64,000 bases of DNA from Leisingera aquimarina DSM 24565 (GCF_000473165.1 NZ_KI421504.1:2634413-2698412), one strand, 5' to 3'; numbered from the stretch's first letter, positions 45,929 through 55,763 are shown. Numbers and translations are program-made. Notes: a model not told the origin generated them from the sequence alone.

Positions 45929-47158
45929 GTGGGCAGCGGACAGCAAGTATCTGTGAGTATTACGGAGTTTAACCTGGCAAACCCGCCGGAGGGTTTCCTG
46001 GAGGATCCCTTTCCCTTTTACGATGCTTTGTTGCGCGCCGCACCGGTGCTGCCGCAACCGGATGGATCGCTGCTGGTCTGCCGCCATACCGACCTGGACA
46101 GGATTTACCGGGACACCACGCTGTTTTCCTCGGACAAAAAGAAAGTCTTTGCACCAAAATTCGGCGCGGGCTCGCCGTTGTTTGAGCATCACACCACTTC
46201 TCTGGTGTTTTCCGATCCGCCGCTGCACACGCGGGTGCGCAGGATCATGACTTCGGCGCTGACTCCGCGGGCAATTGCCCGGATGGAGCCGGGGCTGGTT
46301 GAAACGGTCGATTGCTTGCTGGACGGACTCGCGGGTGCAGCCAAGGTGGACCTGATCGAGGGTTTTGCCGCCTCCATTCCGATCCAGATCATCGGCAATC
46401 TACTGGACGTGCCGATGGCGGAGCGAGCGCCGCTGCGTGATTGGTCGCTGGCCATCCTCGGCGCGCTGGAGCCCGCGCTGAATACTGATCAGCTTGCCGC
46501 CGGGCACAGGGCGGTGGAGGAGTTCAGGGCTTACTTGCAGGATTTGATCGCCCGGCGGCGGGCGAGTCCGGGGGACATTGACACCGACGTGCTGACGCGG
46601 CTGATCAACGGCGAGGGGGCAGATGGCACTCTGAGCGAAACTGAGCTGATCCAGAATTGCATCTTCATCCTGAACGCAGGTCACGAGACGACTACCAACT
46701 TGATCGGCAACGGGCTGGCGCTGCTGAATGACCACCCGGACCAAAAGCAGCGGCTGCTGGAGCAGCCGGAGCTGATCAAACCTGCCATAGAGGAGGTGCT
46801 GCGGTTCCGGTCGCCCAATCAGCTGGGCAACCGGGAAACCACGGCAGAGGTGGACATCGGCGGTATGCAAGTCCCTGCGGGAACCAACTTGCATCTTCTG
46901 ATCGGGGCGGCGAACCGTGATCCGGAGGTGTTTGAAAAGCCCGGCGTTTTTGATGTCGCCCGTATGCCGAACCGGCATTTAGCCTTTGCCGGCGGTCCCC
47001 ATGTCTGCGTGGGGCTGACGCTGGCACGGCTTGAGGGGAGGGTCGCCATTGAACGCCTGCTGCACCGTTTCCCGGGTTATCGCCTGCTGCCTGGCCGGGT
47101 GCCGGGCGGGCGAATCCGCTTTCGCGGCTATGCGGCGCTGCCGGCGGAGTTGGAGTGA
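45929..47158 (+). CDS. Cytochrome P450
   Basis: 409-residue bacterial class I P450 monooxygenase (soluble). The oxygen-binding I-helix is in NAGHETTTNLIGNGLALL, the ExxR motif is EEVLRFRSP, and the heme-binding loop is LAFAGGPHVCVGLTLARLEGRVA with the cysteine ligand. It needs a ferredoxin and reductase that are not encoded next to it, so the substrate is open. GTG 45929 follows GGGAGGG at a good distance; a second GTG at 45953 is possible. It stands alone, tail to tail with the response regulator at 47195. Confidence 0.93.
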   Translation: MGSGQQVSVSITEFNLANPPEGFLEDPFPFYDALLRAAPVLPQPDGSLLVCRHTDLDRIYRDTTLFSSDKKKVFAPKFGAGSPLFEHHTTSLVFSDPPLHTRVRRIMTSALTPRAIARMEPGLVETVDCLLDGLAGAAKVDLIEGFAASIPIQIIGNLLDVPMAERAPLRDWSLAILGALEPALNTDQLAAGHRAVEEFRAYLQDLIARRRASPGDIDTDVLTRLINGEGADGTLSETELIQNCIFILNAGHETTTNLIGNGLALLNDHPDQKQRLLEQPELIKPAIEEVLRFRSPNQLGNRETTAEVDIGGMQVPAGTNLHLLIGAANRDPEVFEKPGVFDVARMPNRHLAFAGGPHVCVGLTLARLEGRVAIERLLHRFPGYRLLPGRVPGGRIRFRGYAALPAELE

Positions 47159-47194
47159 AATAGGGTCAACAGGGGCGCTGTCAGGCTGGCGCGC

Positions 47195-47911
47195 TTAGAA
47201 CAGCCCGGCCTCCTTGGCGGTCAGGGCGGCCTGGGTCCGGTTCTTGGCCTCCAGCTTGCGGCAAAGCGTGCGCACGTGCAGTTTGATTGTCACTTCCTGC
47301 AACTCCAGCTCGCGGGCGATTTCCTTATTCGACAAGCCGCGGCACAATCCGTTCAGCACTTCCAGTTCGCGCGGGCTGAGTTTTTCAGCGAGCGGATGGG
47401 TGTTGGCCGAGGCGTCTTCGCGCATCAGATCGACGGGCACGTAGATCTCTCCCGCGCTCATGAAGCGCACGGCATTGAGCAGTGACTGCGCGCCCATGGT
47501 CTTGGGGATGAAGCCGATGGCACCGGCATCCAGCGCCTCTTGCGCGGTGCGGGCGGGCGCGCTGCCGGACAGAATGGCTACGCCCTTGCCGCCATTGGCC
47601 TCCAGCGCCTTGGCCAGGCCGTCGAGTCCCATCATGCCGGGCATGTTGTAGTCGAGCAGCACCAGGTCGTAGGGGCCGAGTTCGGAAATCTGCGAAATCG
47701 CACCTGGCAGATCAGTCGCCAGAGCGACCTCAGCACCGCCCTCGGATTTGAGGTAGGCGGAGATTGTTTCGCGGACCATATCATGATCGTCTGCCAGCAA
47801 AATGCGCATGTAGCCACTAGACCTGTTCTTAAATTCCCGGTCCCAGTCTACAGCGACAAGGGTTTCGAAACTGTCAACCTTGGATTGCGGGCTGGTCTGG
47901 GACGTGAACAT
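47195..47911 (-). CDS. LuxR/NarL-family response regulator
   Basis: 238-residue two-component regulator. A receiver domain (MRILLADDHDMVRETI, phospho-acceptor Asp in LVLLDYNMPGMMGLDG, the Ser/Thr position in VAILSGSAPAR and a Lys in IGFIPKTM) is followed by a LuxR-type HTH (LSPRELEVLNGLCRGLSNKEIARELELQEVTIKLHVR). The start is uncertain. ATG 47911 has AGGAG nine bases upstream and gives a 34-residue N-terminal extension; ATG 47809 starts at the domain. It is divergent from a histidine kinase cluster on the other strand and is its likely partner. Confidence 0.92.
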   Translation of the reverse strand: MFTSQTSPQSKVDSFETLVAVDWDREFKNRSSGYMRILLADDHDMVRETISAYLKSEGGAEVALATDLPGAISQISELGPYDLVLLDYNMPGMMGLDGLAKALEANGGKGVAILSGSAPARTAQEALDAGAIGFIPKTMGAQSLLNAVRFMSAGEIYVPVDLMREDASANTHPLAEKLSPRELEVLNGLCRGLSNKEIARELELQEVTIKLHVRTLCRKLEAKNRTQAALTAKEAGLF

Positions 47912-48131
47912 CTGCAACTGCTCCTGTGCGTGTGCTGGAAATTTTATTGATATTACGACGCTCTGACGGCGTCCGGTAAGCCAACATTAGGGTTGATGGC
48001 ACTACTCTGGCGGTTGTGCACCCTATACGAAAGGTCATGAACCTATCCTCAGGTGCCGGTTTTCGGGCGGGGCGGATATGCCATGCTTTGCCTGGTTGTT
48101 GTGGAGACGGCATCAAAAGAGGAGTGCTGGA

Positions 48132-48629
48132 ATGAGAGGGTTGATTTCGCAGGTCGCGGTCGTGGCTTCACTTGCAGTCATGGCGTGCGCAGCTGCAGTT
48201 CTTGCAGATGATGTGCAACCGGTACTGCTGTCGGTCGGCGTGGAAGGCGCGGCGGAACCTGCGGCGCAGTACACGATCGAGGATCTGCGTGCGCTGGCAC
48301 CGGTCACCTTTGAGACGGAAACCATCTGGACCACCGGGCCGCAGCAATTCACCGGCGTGCCGCTGGCAGTTCTGGTCGGACGGATGGACGTCAGCAGCGG
48401 GCAGCTTGTGGCGCATGCGGTGAATGACTATGCGGTGGAAATCCCTGTTTCGGATGCGGTTGCAGGCGGCCCGATTGTTGCCTTTGAGCGCAACGGTGCG
48501 GAAATGTCCCTGCGCAACAAGGGGCCGCTGTGGGTTGTGTACCCTTATGACAGCAACCCGGCCTACCGCACCGAGGAAGTCTATTCGCGCAGTATTTGGC
48601 AACTGGACCGGATCGTCATTCAGCCGTGA
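48132..48629 (+). CDS. Periplasmic molybdopterin-fold-like (SUOX-like) protein
   Basis: 165 residues. A signal peptide (ISQVAVVASLAVMACAAAVLA) is followed by a domain with the pattern of the oxidoreductase molybdopterin-binding fold: YTIEDLRALAPVTFETETIW, GPQQFTGVPLAVLV, HAVNDYAVEIPV, GPIVAFERNGAEMSLRNKGPLWVVYPYDSN. The central basic and aromatic residues are present, but I do not see the cysteine that binds molybdenum in sulfite oxidase. This suggests a cofactor-free relative, possibly a sensor partner of the kinase whose gene begins 26 bp downstream. RBS AAGAGGAG precedes ATG 48132. Confidence 0.7.
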   Translation: MRGLISQVAVVASLAVMACAAAVLADDVQPVLLSVGVEGAAEPAAQYTIEDLRALAPVTFETETIWTTGPQQFTGVPLAVLVGRMDVSSGQLVAHAVNDYAVEIPVSDAVAGGPIVAFERNGAEMSLRNKGPLWVVYPYDSNPAYRTEEVYSRSIWQLDRIVIQP

Positions 48630-48654
48630 GCGGCAGGCAAGGAGCAGTCAGGTA

Positions 48655-51138
48655 ATGCTTCGCGGATTTCCAACTGTGCCGCGCTGGGTTTTGGCGCTGG
48701 TGCTGGCGATTGCGGCGGCGCTGGCGGCGCAGTCGGTGCGGCTGGGGCATCAGGTGCTGCAGCAACTGGGCGGGCTGTCGACTGCGGCAACCGACAACAT
48801 GCAATGGAATCTGTCCCAGGCCGAGGTTGAGCATCTCAAACTGGAGGCCGCGGTTCTGACGGCAGGCGCGCCCGGGGATCTGCCCCGGCTGCGGCGTCAG
48901 TTCGATATTTACTACAGCCGGATCGCCACGTTCCGCGAAAGCCCGCTGTTTGAGGATTTGCGGCAAAGCCCGGCAGGTGCCGCCTTGCTGCAGCAGATGC
49001 AGGACCGGCTGGACCGCATGGCGGCGGTTGTTGACAGTGGCAGCGGGCCGCTGCTGGACAGCCTGCCGGAGCTTGCCGCCGAACTGGCGCAAAACAGCGG
49101 AGATGTGCGTGAATTGGCGTTGTTCGGTGTCGTGCTGCAGGTGGAGGATTCCAAGGATAAGCGGCTGAAATTGTTCACCATCCTGACACGTTTGGGCTGG
49201 GTGGTGCTGGCTCTGGTGCTGGCGCTGGCGCTGGCGGCGCTGCTGCTGGGGCGGCTCTACCGCAAAGGCCGCAGGCTGGCAGTGGAGCGCAGCCGCTCTG
49301 CCGCGCGGATGGAGGCGATGATTGCCTCCTCGCTGGATGCGATCCTTGTGGTCGGTGCGGACGGCAAGATCCTTGCTTTCAATGGTGCGGCGGAATCGGT
49401 GTTCGGCTACAGCAGCGCTGAGGCCATGGGACAGCAAATGGTCAACCTGATTGTGCCGGATCACTTGCAAGAGGCGCATCAGGCCGGCATGAAACGGTTT
49501 CTGCAAACCGGTGAAGCGCAGGTGGCCGGTAAAGGCCGGCTGCAGCTGGAAGCGCGGCGCAAGTCCGGCGAGCTGTTCCCGGTGGAGCTGTCGGTATCGG
49601 TCAGCCAGTCGGGAAACGAGCTGGTCTTTGTCGGCTTCCTGCGCGACATCTCCGAGCGGATCGCTGCGGAAGAAGAATTGCGGCGGGCGCGTGACGACGC
49701 GCTGGCCGGCGAGCGCGCCAAGCAAAACCTGCTGACGGTGATGAGCCACGAGATGCGCACGCCGCTGACCGGGGTTCTGGGGGCCATCGACCTGATCGAG
49801 GGAACCGAACCGACACCGGAGCAGCGCCGTTACTTGCAGGCGATGCGGGTTTCGGGCGGCCTGCTCCTGCAGCATGTGAATGACGTGCTGGAGCTGTCGC
49901 GGCTGGAGGCCGGCGCGGATACAGAGAAACGGCGGATCTTTGACCTTGAGGAACTGGTCAGCGGTCTGATTGAAAGCCAGCAGGCCAACGCCAAGGGCAG
50001 GGGGATCGACCTGTCACTGCACTGCAGCCTGGGCGGCAAGCCCGTGGTGGCCGGGCGGCCGCGCGCCGTGCAGCAGGTGCTTTTGAACCTGATCGGCAAC
50101 GCCTTGAAGTTCACCAGTGATGGCGCAGTGAGCGTGGATGTGATACGGCTGCCGGACGGGGAGACGGTGGAATTCCATGTCGCCGACACCGGCCAGGGCA
50201 TTGCGCCCGGCGACCTTGACCGGATTTTCGAAGATTTCATCACTCTGGATTCCAGCTATGGCCGCGGCAGCGAAGGCACGGGGCTGGGACTGGCAATCAG
50301 CAAGCGTCTGGTGCAGGCCATGGGCGGCACGATTGCATGCGAAAGCGAGCTCGGCGAAGGCAGCCTGTTCACTATCTCGCTGGCGTTGCCCGTGGCCAAG
50401 GCGCCGCCGCGCCAGACAGCACGGGACAGACCCCGCCAGAACGGTGCCTGCCGTCTGCTGATCGCCGAGGACAACGACATCAACCGTGAGCTTCTGGCCA
50501 CGATGCTGCGCCAGGAGCGGCATCAGGTGACGGCTGTGCCGGGCGGTGCCGAGGCGGTACAGGCGGCTGAAGACGGGCAGTTTGATCTGATCCTGATGGA
50601 CATCAGCATGCCGCAGGTGGACGGGATCGAGGCGCTGCGCCGGATCCGCGCCCAAAAGCTGGCCGAGGGCACCGACATTGTGGCGCTCACCGCGCATGCC
50701 GCGGCGGAGGATCACGCCCGCATTCTGGACGCCGGGTTCGCCGAAGTTCTGACCAAACCGGCCAACAAGGCTGAGCTGGCTGATGTGATAGACCGCAGGG
50801 CAGGCGGCGGGGTCAAGGTGCTGCCGCGAACGCAGTCGGACATCCACCAGTTTTTTGAAGCCCTTGGGCAGGACCGGGCACGCAGCTTTCTGGCTTCCTT
50901 TTGCGAGGAGGTAAATCAGTTGCAGGACGGGCTGCATGGTTGCGCGGTTCTCGACGCTGGCCAGCGCAAAGAGGCGCACCGGCTGGCAGGGTCAGCGGCT
51001 GTTCTGGGCCTGGCCGACCTGCGCGCGGCGATGCTGGCGATCGAGGCTGCGGAAGATGGGGGGACGCCTCCGGTTGCGCCATTCCAGCAGGCCTGGGCCA
51101 GCGCGGCACTGGTTCTGGCCCCGCATTTGCACGTGTAA
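48655..51138 (+). CDS. Hybrid sensor histidine kinase with REC and Hpt domains
   Basis: 827 residues. Membrane spans at about 9-28 and 180-202 enclose a ~150-residue helical periplasmic sensor part. Cytosolic domains follow in order: PAS (about 220-335), HisKA with His365 in MSHEMRTPLTG, HATPase_c (NALKFTSDG about 480, DTGQGI, GLGLAIS about 542), a receiver (LLIAEDNDINRELL, Asp649 in LILMDISMP), and a C-terminal Hpt with His775 in AHRLAGSA. It is an unorthodox phosphorelay kinase; the final acceptor is likely the LuxR-type regulator encoded divergently. ATG 48655 has AGGAG upstream. Confidence 0.93.
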   Translation: MLRGFPTVPRWVLALVLAIAAALAAQSVRLGHQVLQQLGGLSTAATDNMQWNLSQAEVEHLKLEAAVLTAGAPGDLPRLRRQFDIYYSRIATFRESPLFEDLRQSPAGAALLQQMQDRLDRMAAVVDSGSGPLLDSLPELAAELAQNSGDVRELALFGVVLQVEDSKDKRLKLFTILTRLGWVVLALVLALALAALLLGRLYRKGRRLAVERSRSAARMEAMIASSLDAILVVGADGKILAFNGAAESVFGYSSAEAMGQQMVNLIVPDHLQEAHQAGMKRFLQTGEAQVAGKGRLQLEARRKSGELFPVELSVSVSQSGNELVFVGFLRDISERIAAEEELRRARDDALAGERAKQNLLTVMSHEMRTPLTGVLGAIDLIEGTEPTPEQRRYLQAMRVSGGLLLQHVNDVLELSRLEAGADTEKRRIFDLEELVSGLIESQQANAKGRGIDLSLHCSLGGKPVVAGRPRAVQQVLLNLIGNALKFTSDGAVSVDVIRLPDGETVEFHVADTGQGIAPGDLDRIFEDFITLDSSYGRGSEGTGLGLAISKRLVQAMGGTIACESELGEGSLFTISLALPVAKAPPRQTARDRPRQNGACRLLIAEDNDINRELLATMLRQERHQVTAVPGGAEAVQAAEDGQFDLILMDISMPQVDGIEALRRIRAQKLAEGTDIVALTAHAAAEDHARILDAGFAEVLTKPANKAELADVIDRRAGGGVKVLPRTQSDIHQFFEALGQDRARSFLASFCEEVNQLQDGLHGCAVLDAGQRKEAHRLAGSAAVLGLADLRAAMLAIEAAEDGGTPPVAPFQQAWASAALVLAPHLHV

Positions 51139-51237
51139 ACCAGTTTCCTTGCTGGCGGCTGATGGTGCAGAATCGCCGGATGCGCCGCGCTCAGTCAGAT
51201 TTCATCAAGAAATCAATTGGTTCTGATTCAAAATTAA

Positions 51238-53782
51238 AGCGCGGATGATAGGTGCGGCCAAAACGCTTATGTCGATGGCGAACCGGCCGGCGGGAAGATG
51301 TATGCCGAAAGCTATCACGTCCTGAAGGGCTCGGACGGCAATACCTATTACCTGATCGAAATCAAGATCGAAGGCCATGACGCCCCCGGAGAGGGCGAAG
51401 ACTATTTCACCTTTTATAATGATGTTCCCCCGGCCGGGGTTGAATTGACTGTGGTCAAGACCTGCGGCATCAAGGGCAACTGGGTTGATTACAAATGCCT
51501 TGGCGCGGGTGACAAGATTGAAACCGGATCCATTTCGGGCACCGTTTTTGGCGATTTGGATTGTGACGGCATTATCGGGGAGCTGACCACCATCCCCGGT
51601 TGCGACTACACAATCGAAGCCGAGAACATGCACAAAAGCGGCTTTAAGACAGTTGACGGCAGCCAGGCGTCCGGCGGCGAGCTTGTCAAGCTGGCTTATG
51701 CAGGGTGCTACGGCACGCTGAGCACCACCTTTGACGGCAAAACCGGTGTCTACGACGTAAAGATACGCGTTCAGGATGAAAACGACGGCCAAAGCAAAAT
51801 TAAGCTGAAGGTAGATGGTCAGTTAGTTGAAGCAATCCGGCTGGGGGCTGATTCAGATGGCGGCGGGTCGAATGATGGTGGCTTTTCAACCTATGTCATC
51901 AAGGATGTTGCCATCAGCAAAGGGGAAGACATCACGATCAGGACCAAGGGCGATGGCTACGAATATGTGCGCATCGATAACATCGTTCTCGAAGGCCAGG
52001 ACCAGCAAGAAATGGTGTCGGAGCCGGGCAAGGCTGATGTCACGATCAAGCTGCTTGATGCCGGCGGCATGATTGTTGCCACAACGACCACCGATGCCGA
52101 AGGGAACTACAGGTTCGACGGCATCGAAGCCGGCGATTACAAGATCATGGGCGTGGCGCCTGACGGCACCGAATTCACCATTCAGGACGCGGGCTCGGAC
52201 GATACGATCGATTCAGATGTTGATGCAAACGGCATGTCCGGCGTGATCGCTGTTGGTGCCGGCACAGAAACCGACATTGATCTGGGTGTTTTCGAAGGGC
52301 AGCCGGGATCGCTCTCGGGCCGTTACTTCTTCGACACCGATGGCAGTGACACCGACAATGGCGAAGCGGGCGTTGCCGGCGCAGAGATTACTCTGACGAA
52401 CCTTGATACAGGCGAGGTGTCCACCACGACGACGGATGCCGATGGCTTCTATGCGTTCGAAGATCTGGACCGAGGCAGCTATGAGGTCTTGTTTGCTGAG
52501 GTCGACGGCTTCGGCTTCGTCGCTCAGGATCAGGGCGGTGATGATACAATCGACTCCGATGTTACTGCCGCTGGCAAGGTCGAGATAATCGAAATAGGCA
52601 AAGGCGAGGCTGCCAGCGATATCGACGCCGGTATCCGCCCCTGCGGTAACATCTTCGGCGAGTCGGGGGTGGATGATGTGCTCATCGGCTGCGATACGGA
52701 TGACAATTTCCGCGGGTTCTCCGGCAATAATCTGGTTGATGCGCGCGGCGGCGATGACTTCATCGACCTGGGCCGGGGCAATGACACAGCCATCGGAGGC
52801 GCCGGCAATGATACGATCGACGGCAGTTTCGATTTCGACACCGCAATCTTCGGCGGTGCGGCTGCGGATTACACGATCACACTGAATGCACTGGACGGAA
52901 GTTCGCTCACAGTGACGGGGCCGGATGGTGAAGACCTGTTGATTGATGTGGAATTGCTGCAGTTTGACGATCAGGACGTTCTGATCTCCTCCCTGATCCT
53001 TTCGGCCAGCGATGATGCGGCTGATCTGCCTGCCCTGAACGGCAGCGTCAGTGTTGATGTGCTGGCAAATGACAATCCGGGTCAAGCTCCCGGCACGCCG
53101 GTTGTCATGTCCGTTACAGACGGGCAGTTTGGCACGGCGTCAGTCGAGCCGGACGGCCAGATCACCTACACCGCCACTGCGGAAGCAACCGGCGGGTTTG
53201 ACGTTGTGAGCTACACCATTGCCGACAGCCAGGGCCGGATGGCGACAGCCGAGCTTCTGTTGGGCGACATTGCTGCTCCGGACGCGTCCGCGCCGGGCGC
53301 CGTGATATTGGGCGGCGGGGGCGAAACCTTCGAAGGCTCAGGCCTTGATGATATCATCATCGGTGGCAGCGGCGGCGACACCATCGCTGGCCGCGGCGGC
53401 AACGATGGCATCGACGGGGCGGGCGGCAACGACTCGATCCAAGGTTCGGCTGGCGATGACACGATCATCGGCGGCGAAGGGGATGACGATCTGTCGGGCA
53501 ACCGCGGCAATGACCTCATTTCCGGCGGCGCCGGCAATGACACGATCGCGGGCAGCGGCGACAACGACCAGATCCTGGGCGGCGATGGTGACGACGACAT
53601 CAGCGCCAATCCGGGCGACGACTTCATTTTCGCCGGCGCCGGCAATGACGAGATCGACGGCAATGTTGGAAACGATCTGATTTTTGCAGGCCAAGGCGAT
53701 GATGAAATCAACCGGATCGGCGAGGGTGCAGACAGGGCCTTTGGCGGGGATGGCGATGACGTTTTTGTCTGGCGCGACTTCC
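51238..53782 (+). pseudogene. RTX/SdrD-like calcium-binding surface protein, truncated at both ends
   Basis: In-frame protein-like sequence runs from just after a stop codon at 51235 (GQNAYVDGEPAGGKMYAES...) with no start codon before ATG 51298, so the real N-terminus is missing. Parts in order are a CBM6/35-like module (YTIEAENMHKSGFKTVDG ... EYVRIDNIVLEG, about 51600-52000), two SdrD_B-type repeats each with a DDTIDSDV motif, a short hemolysin-type repeat array (GGDDFIDLGRGND), a cadherin-like stretch, and a longer run of a dozen or so GGxGxDxxx calcium-binding repeats (53320-53770). At about 53782 it breaks into antisense hsdM sequence. No secretion signal or adjacent type I exporter is seen. 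Confidence 0.75.
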
Positions 53783-54769
53783 AGGCGGATGTCTTCCAGC
53801 TCTTCGCTGAGAGCTTCGATCTCGTCCAGAGCAGCGCGAAGGTGGCCCAAAATCGCTGCGGCGATTCCATCTGGCTCGGTCATGTCATCTTCGGGATCGC
53901 CGCTTTCGTCGCGCAGCCATGTCCAGTCGAGGTCGTCGCCGCGTTCGATGATTTGTTCACGGGTCAGCTTGCGCCAGCGGCTTTCTTCGCCCTGTTCCTC
54001 GCGGTCTGCGCCGCCCAGGGAATCGGGACCGAAGAGGCTTTCGAATTCTTCGAAGTCGTTTGGCTTCAGCGGATTGGTCTTGCCGAAGGACGGCATGTTG
54101 GTGCGCAGGTTGTAGAGCCAGACGTCCCTGGTGGCCTGTTGCACGTGGTTCGCCGGGTGGACCTTGTCCGTCACACAGGTGAAGAACAGCACGTTGGTCT
54201 TGACGCCTTGAGCATAGAAGATCCCCGTTGGCAAGCGCAGGATTGTGTGCAAGTTGCAGTTCACCATCAGGAAGCGGCGCAGCTCGGTGCCTGTGCCGTC
54301 GCCAAAGAGGATGTTGTCGGGCATGACAATGGTGCAGCGCCCGCCATTCTTGAGGTTACGAACGGCGTGTTCGAGGAAGGGCATCGGGCCGACACGTTCG
54401 CCCGCTGTCAGGGTGAAGTCCGGGCGGTTCACATTGCCCGACATCTTGTTGAACGGCGGGTTGGTCAGGATCACATCCGCCTTGCCGAGCGTTTCGCCCT
54501 GCGGTGCGCAACTGTCCTCGCAACCCACAAGGCTTTCGATCCCATGCAAAAGCATGTTCATGACGCACAGACGGTGCGTGTCCGGCACCCATTCATGCCC
54601 CCGGAAGGCAAGGCGGCGCTGAAAATTGCCCTGTTCTTCGGTAAGCGTGAACAGGTCGTCGGTGGTGTCCTTGATCGCGCGGTCAGCAGCGATAAGGAAG
54701 CCGCCGGTGCCAGCGGCAGGGTCTTGGATAATTTCGCCGGGTTGCGGTTTGACCAGGCGAATGATGCTG
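53783..54769 (-). pseudogene. hsdM: Type I restriction-modification methyltransferase subunit (HsdM), both ends lost
   Basis: Reading on the minus strand from 54769, homology begins abruptly at NSIIRLVKPQPGEIIQDPAAGTGGFLIAAD (SAM motif I). It continues through LVGCEDSCAPQGETLGKADVILTNPPFNKM (catalytic NPPF), FLEHAVRNLKNGGRCTIVMPDNILFG and NLRTNMPSFGKTNPLK. It stops at about 53783, after ALDEIEALSEELEDIRLEVA. The usual N-terminal helical domain (100 or more residues) is absent and the C-terminus is replaced by antisense RTX sequence. Remnant, not a working methylase. Confidence 0.85.
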
Positions 54770-54847
54770 TTGTAGTGGTTCGGATGTGACCTGACAGGCG
54801 CCGCCGGAAAAACGGCCAACTGTCAGGTCACATCCGAACCACTACAA
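54770..54847. repeat. 28-bp perfect inverted repeat with 22-bp centre (possible collapsed IS)
   Basis: TTGTAGTGGTTCGGATGTGA... (54770-54797) pairs perfectly with 54820-54847. Read as ends of an element, both outer tips are TGTA and the inner ends are CTGACA, the same form as the IS481 ends at 19056/20279. No gene lies between the arms. It separates the broken hsdM from the broken hsdR, with no target duplication. Confidence 0.75.
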
Positions 54848-55261
54848 TTAAACACTCGATTGAGGCGGTTAAAGCCCCCCTGTGCGGTAAAGGTGCCCTG
54901 GTCGATGGCTCTCGCGGTCCACGACGATTTCTTTTGTGATTTGCTCGGCAATACGCCGTAACCAAGTCTTTTGAGGGTCTGTCCACTTCGCCTTGGCTAG
55001 GATTGCCTTCGTAGCAGATTGCACGCGGGTTTCAAACGGGATCAAGGGGTCGCCCAGTGCAGCCTGCCTTACGAATCCTATGATCGAAGCGGCGATATCT
55101 TCATTCGAGGCGTCATTCCACGCACGGCGAAGGCTCGTTTCTGAAAACCCCAACTTGTCCAGTTCCAGCCGCAGGTTACGTAGCTCGGTCCGTGTGAGTT
55201 CTCTTGGCCGCTGCACGACGATTGATAGAGCAGCAATCTTGTTCTGGTTGTTTTTCACGAA
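54848..55261 (-). pseudogene. hsdR: Type I restriction subunit HsdR, 3' fragment
   Basis: Only the C-terminal part remains: FVKNNQNKIAALSIVVQRPRELTRTELRNL, SETSLRRAWNDASNEDIAASIIGFVRQAALGDPLIPF and KTWLRRIAEQITKEIVVDRES. A one-base frameshift near 54900 then displaces the family ending GGFNRLNRVFN, which runs straight into the inverted repeat. The 5' end stops at 55261, where it is joined to a Lon-like AAA+ remnant. The motor and nuclease domains are absent, so no restriction activity is possible. Confidence 0.8.
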
Positions 55262-55763
55262 TGACGTGAACGCCGAACGACGCGATCTTACTGGTAACCT
55301 CGACAACGGCCATTGGGACTGTGAGCAACTGCCCGAGGCGCCGCGCCCAGTGGCTTTTACCGATACCGGGCGGCCCATCCAGCAGAATAGGCAGTAGACG
55401 CAGGCCAGTTCATCAGCCTGGTGTTCAGTAGCGATCGCAGCCAGCCTGACGTCATCCCGCAGCACAGCAAGCCGTTCCCTGTGTTCCCGGGTGAGATGCC
55501 CTATGCCGGAAGCGGCTTTCCGGTGCTCGAGAAGAAGAGCAACACGGTGGTTGATCCGCGCGCTCTCCTGTTCGCTGGGGCTGGTGGAGTGGCGGCGCCT
55601 CGCGGATTTTTCACTGTTGTCTGCGTTCTCCGCACCAGCGCCGGTATCAGGCAGCTTCCGGCTTCGCAGGTCGCGCAGATGCTGCGCGAACCTCTTCTCG
55701 AGAGTATTAGGAGATGTCCTCCGGTTTGAAAAACCGGGCTTCGATGAAGGGGATGCGGGACAT
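55262..55763 (-). pseudogene. Lon-like AAA+ ATPase, N-terminal fragment, frameshifted
   Basis: The minus strand from ATG 55763 reads MSRIPFIEARFFKPEDIS, then after a frameshift PNTLEKRFAQHLRDLRSRKLPDTG, EHRERLAVLRDDVRLAAIATEHQADELA and, in another frame, LLPILLDGPPGIGKSHWARRLGQLL (Walker A) followed by VVEVTSKIASFGVHVIR, where it breaks off at 55262. This order matches the N-terminal part and first ATPase motif of stand-alone Lon-type AAA+ proteins. At least two frameshifts and the lost C-terminus make it a remnant. It lies just beyond the IS66 tnpB, where IS66 tnpC would be expected. Confidence 0.65.

Noticed and set aside
48616..49875. 419-residue minus-strand frame
   Set aside because: Opposite the hybrid kinase, rich in Gln/His/Arg as expected of a shadow frame; no motif.
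53320..53780. Regularly repeated DNA suggesting a CRISPR array
   Set aside because: The repeats are 27-base codon-phased units coding GGxGxDxxx calcium-binding nonapeptides; no identical repeats with unique spacers.
53783..54789. C-terminal third of a 1163-residue RTX frame
   Set aside because: It is antisense of hsdM (NPPF motif and neighbours read clearly on the other strand), not RTX protein.
53783..55261. Functional type I restriction-modification system
   Set aside because: hsdM and hsdR are both truncated, hsdS is absent, and hsdR is frameshifted.
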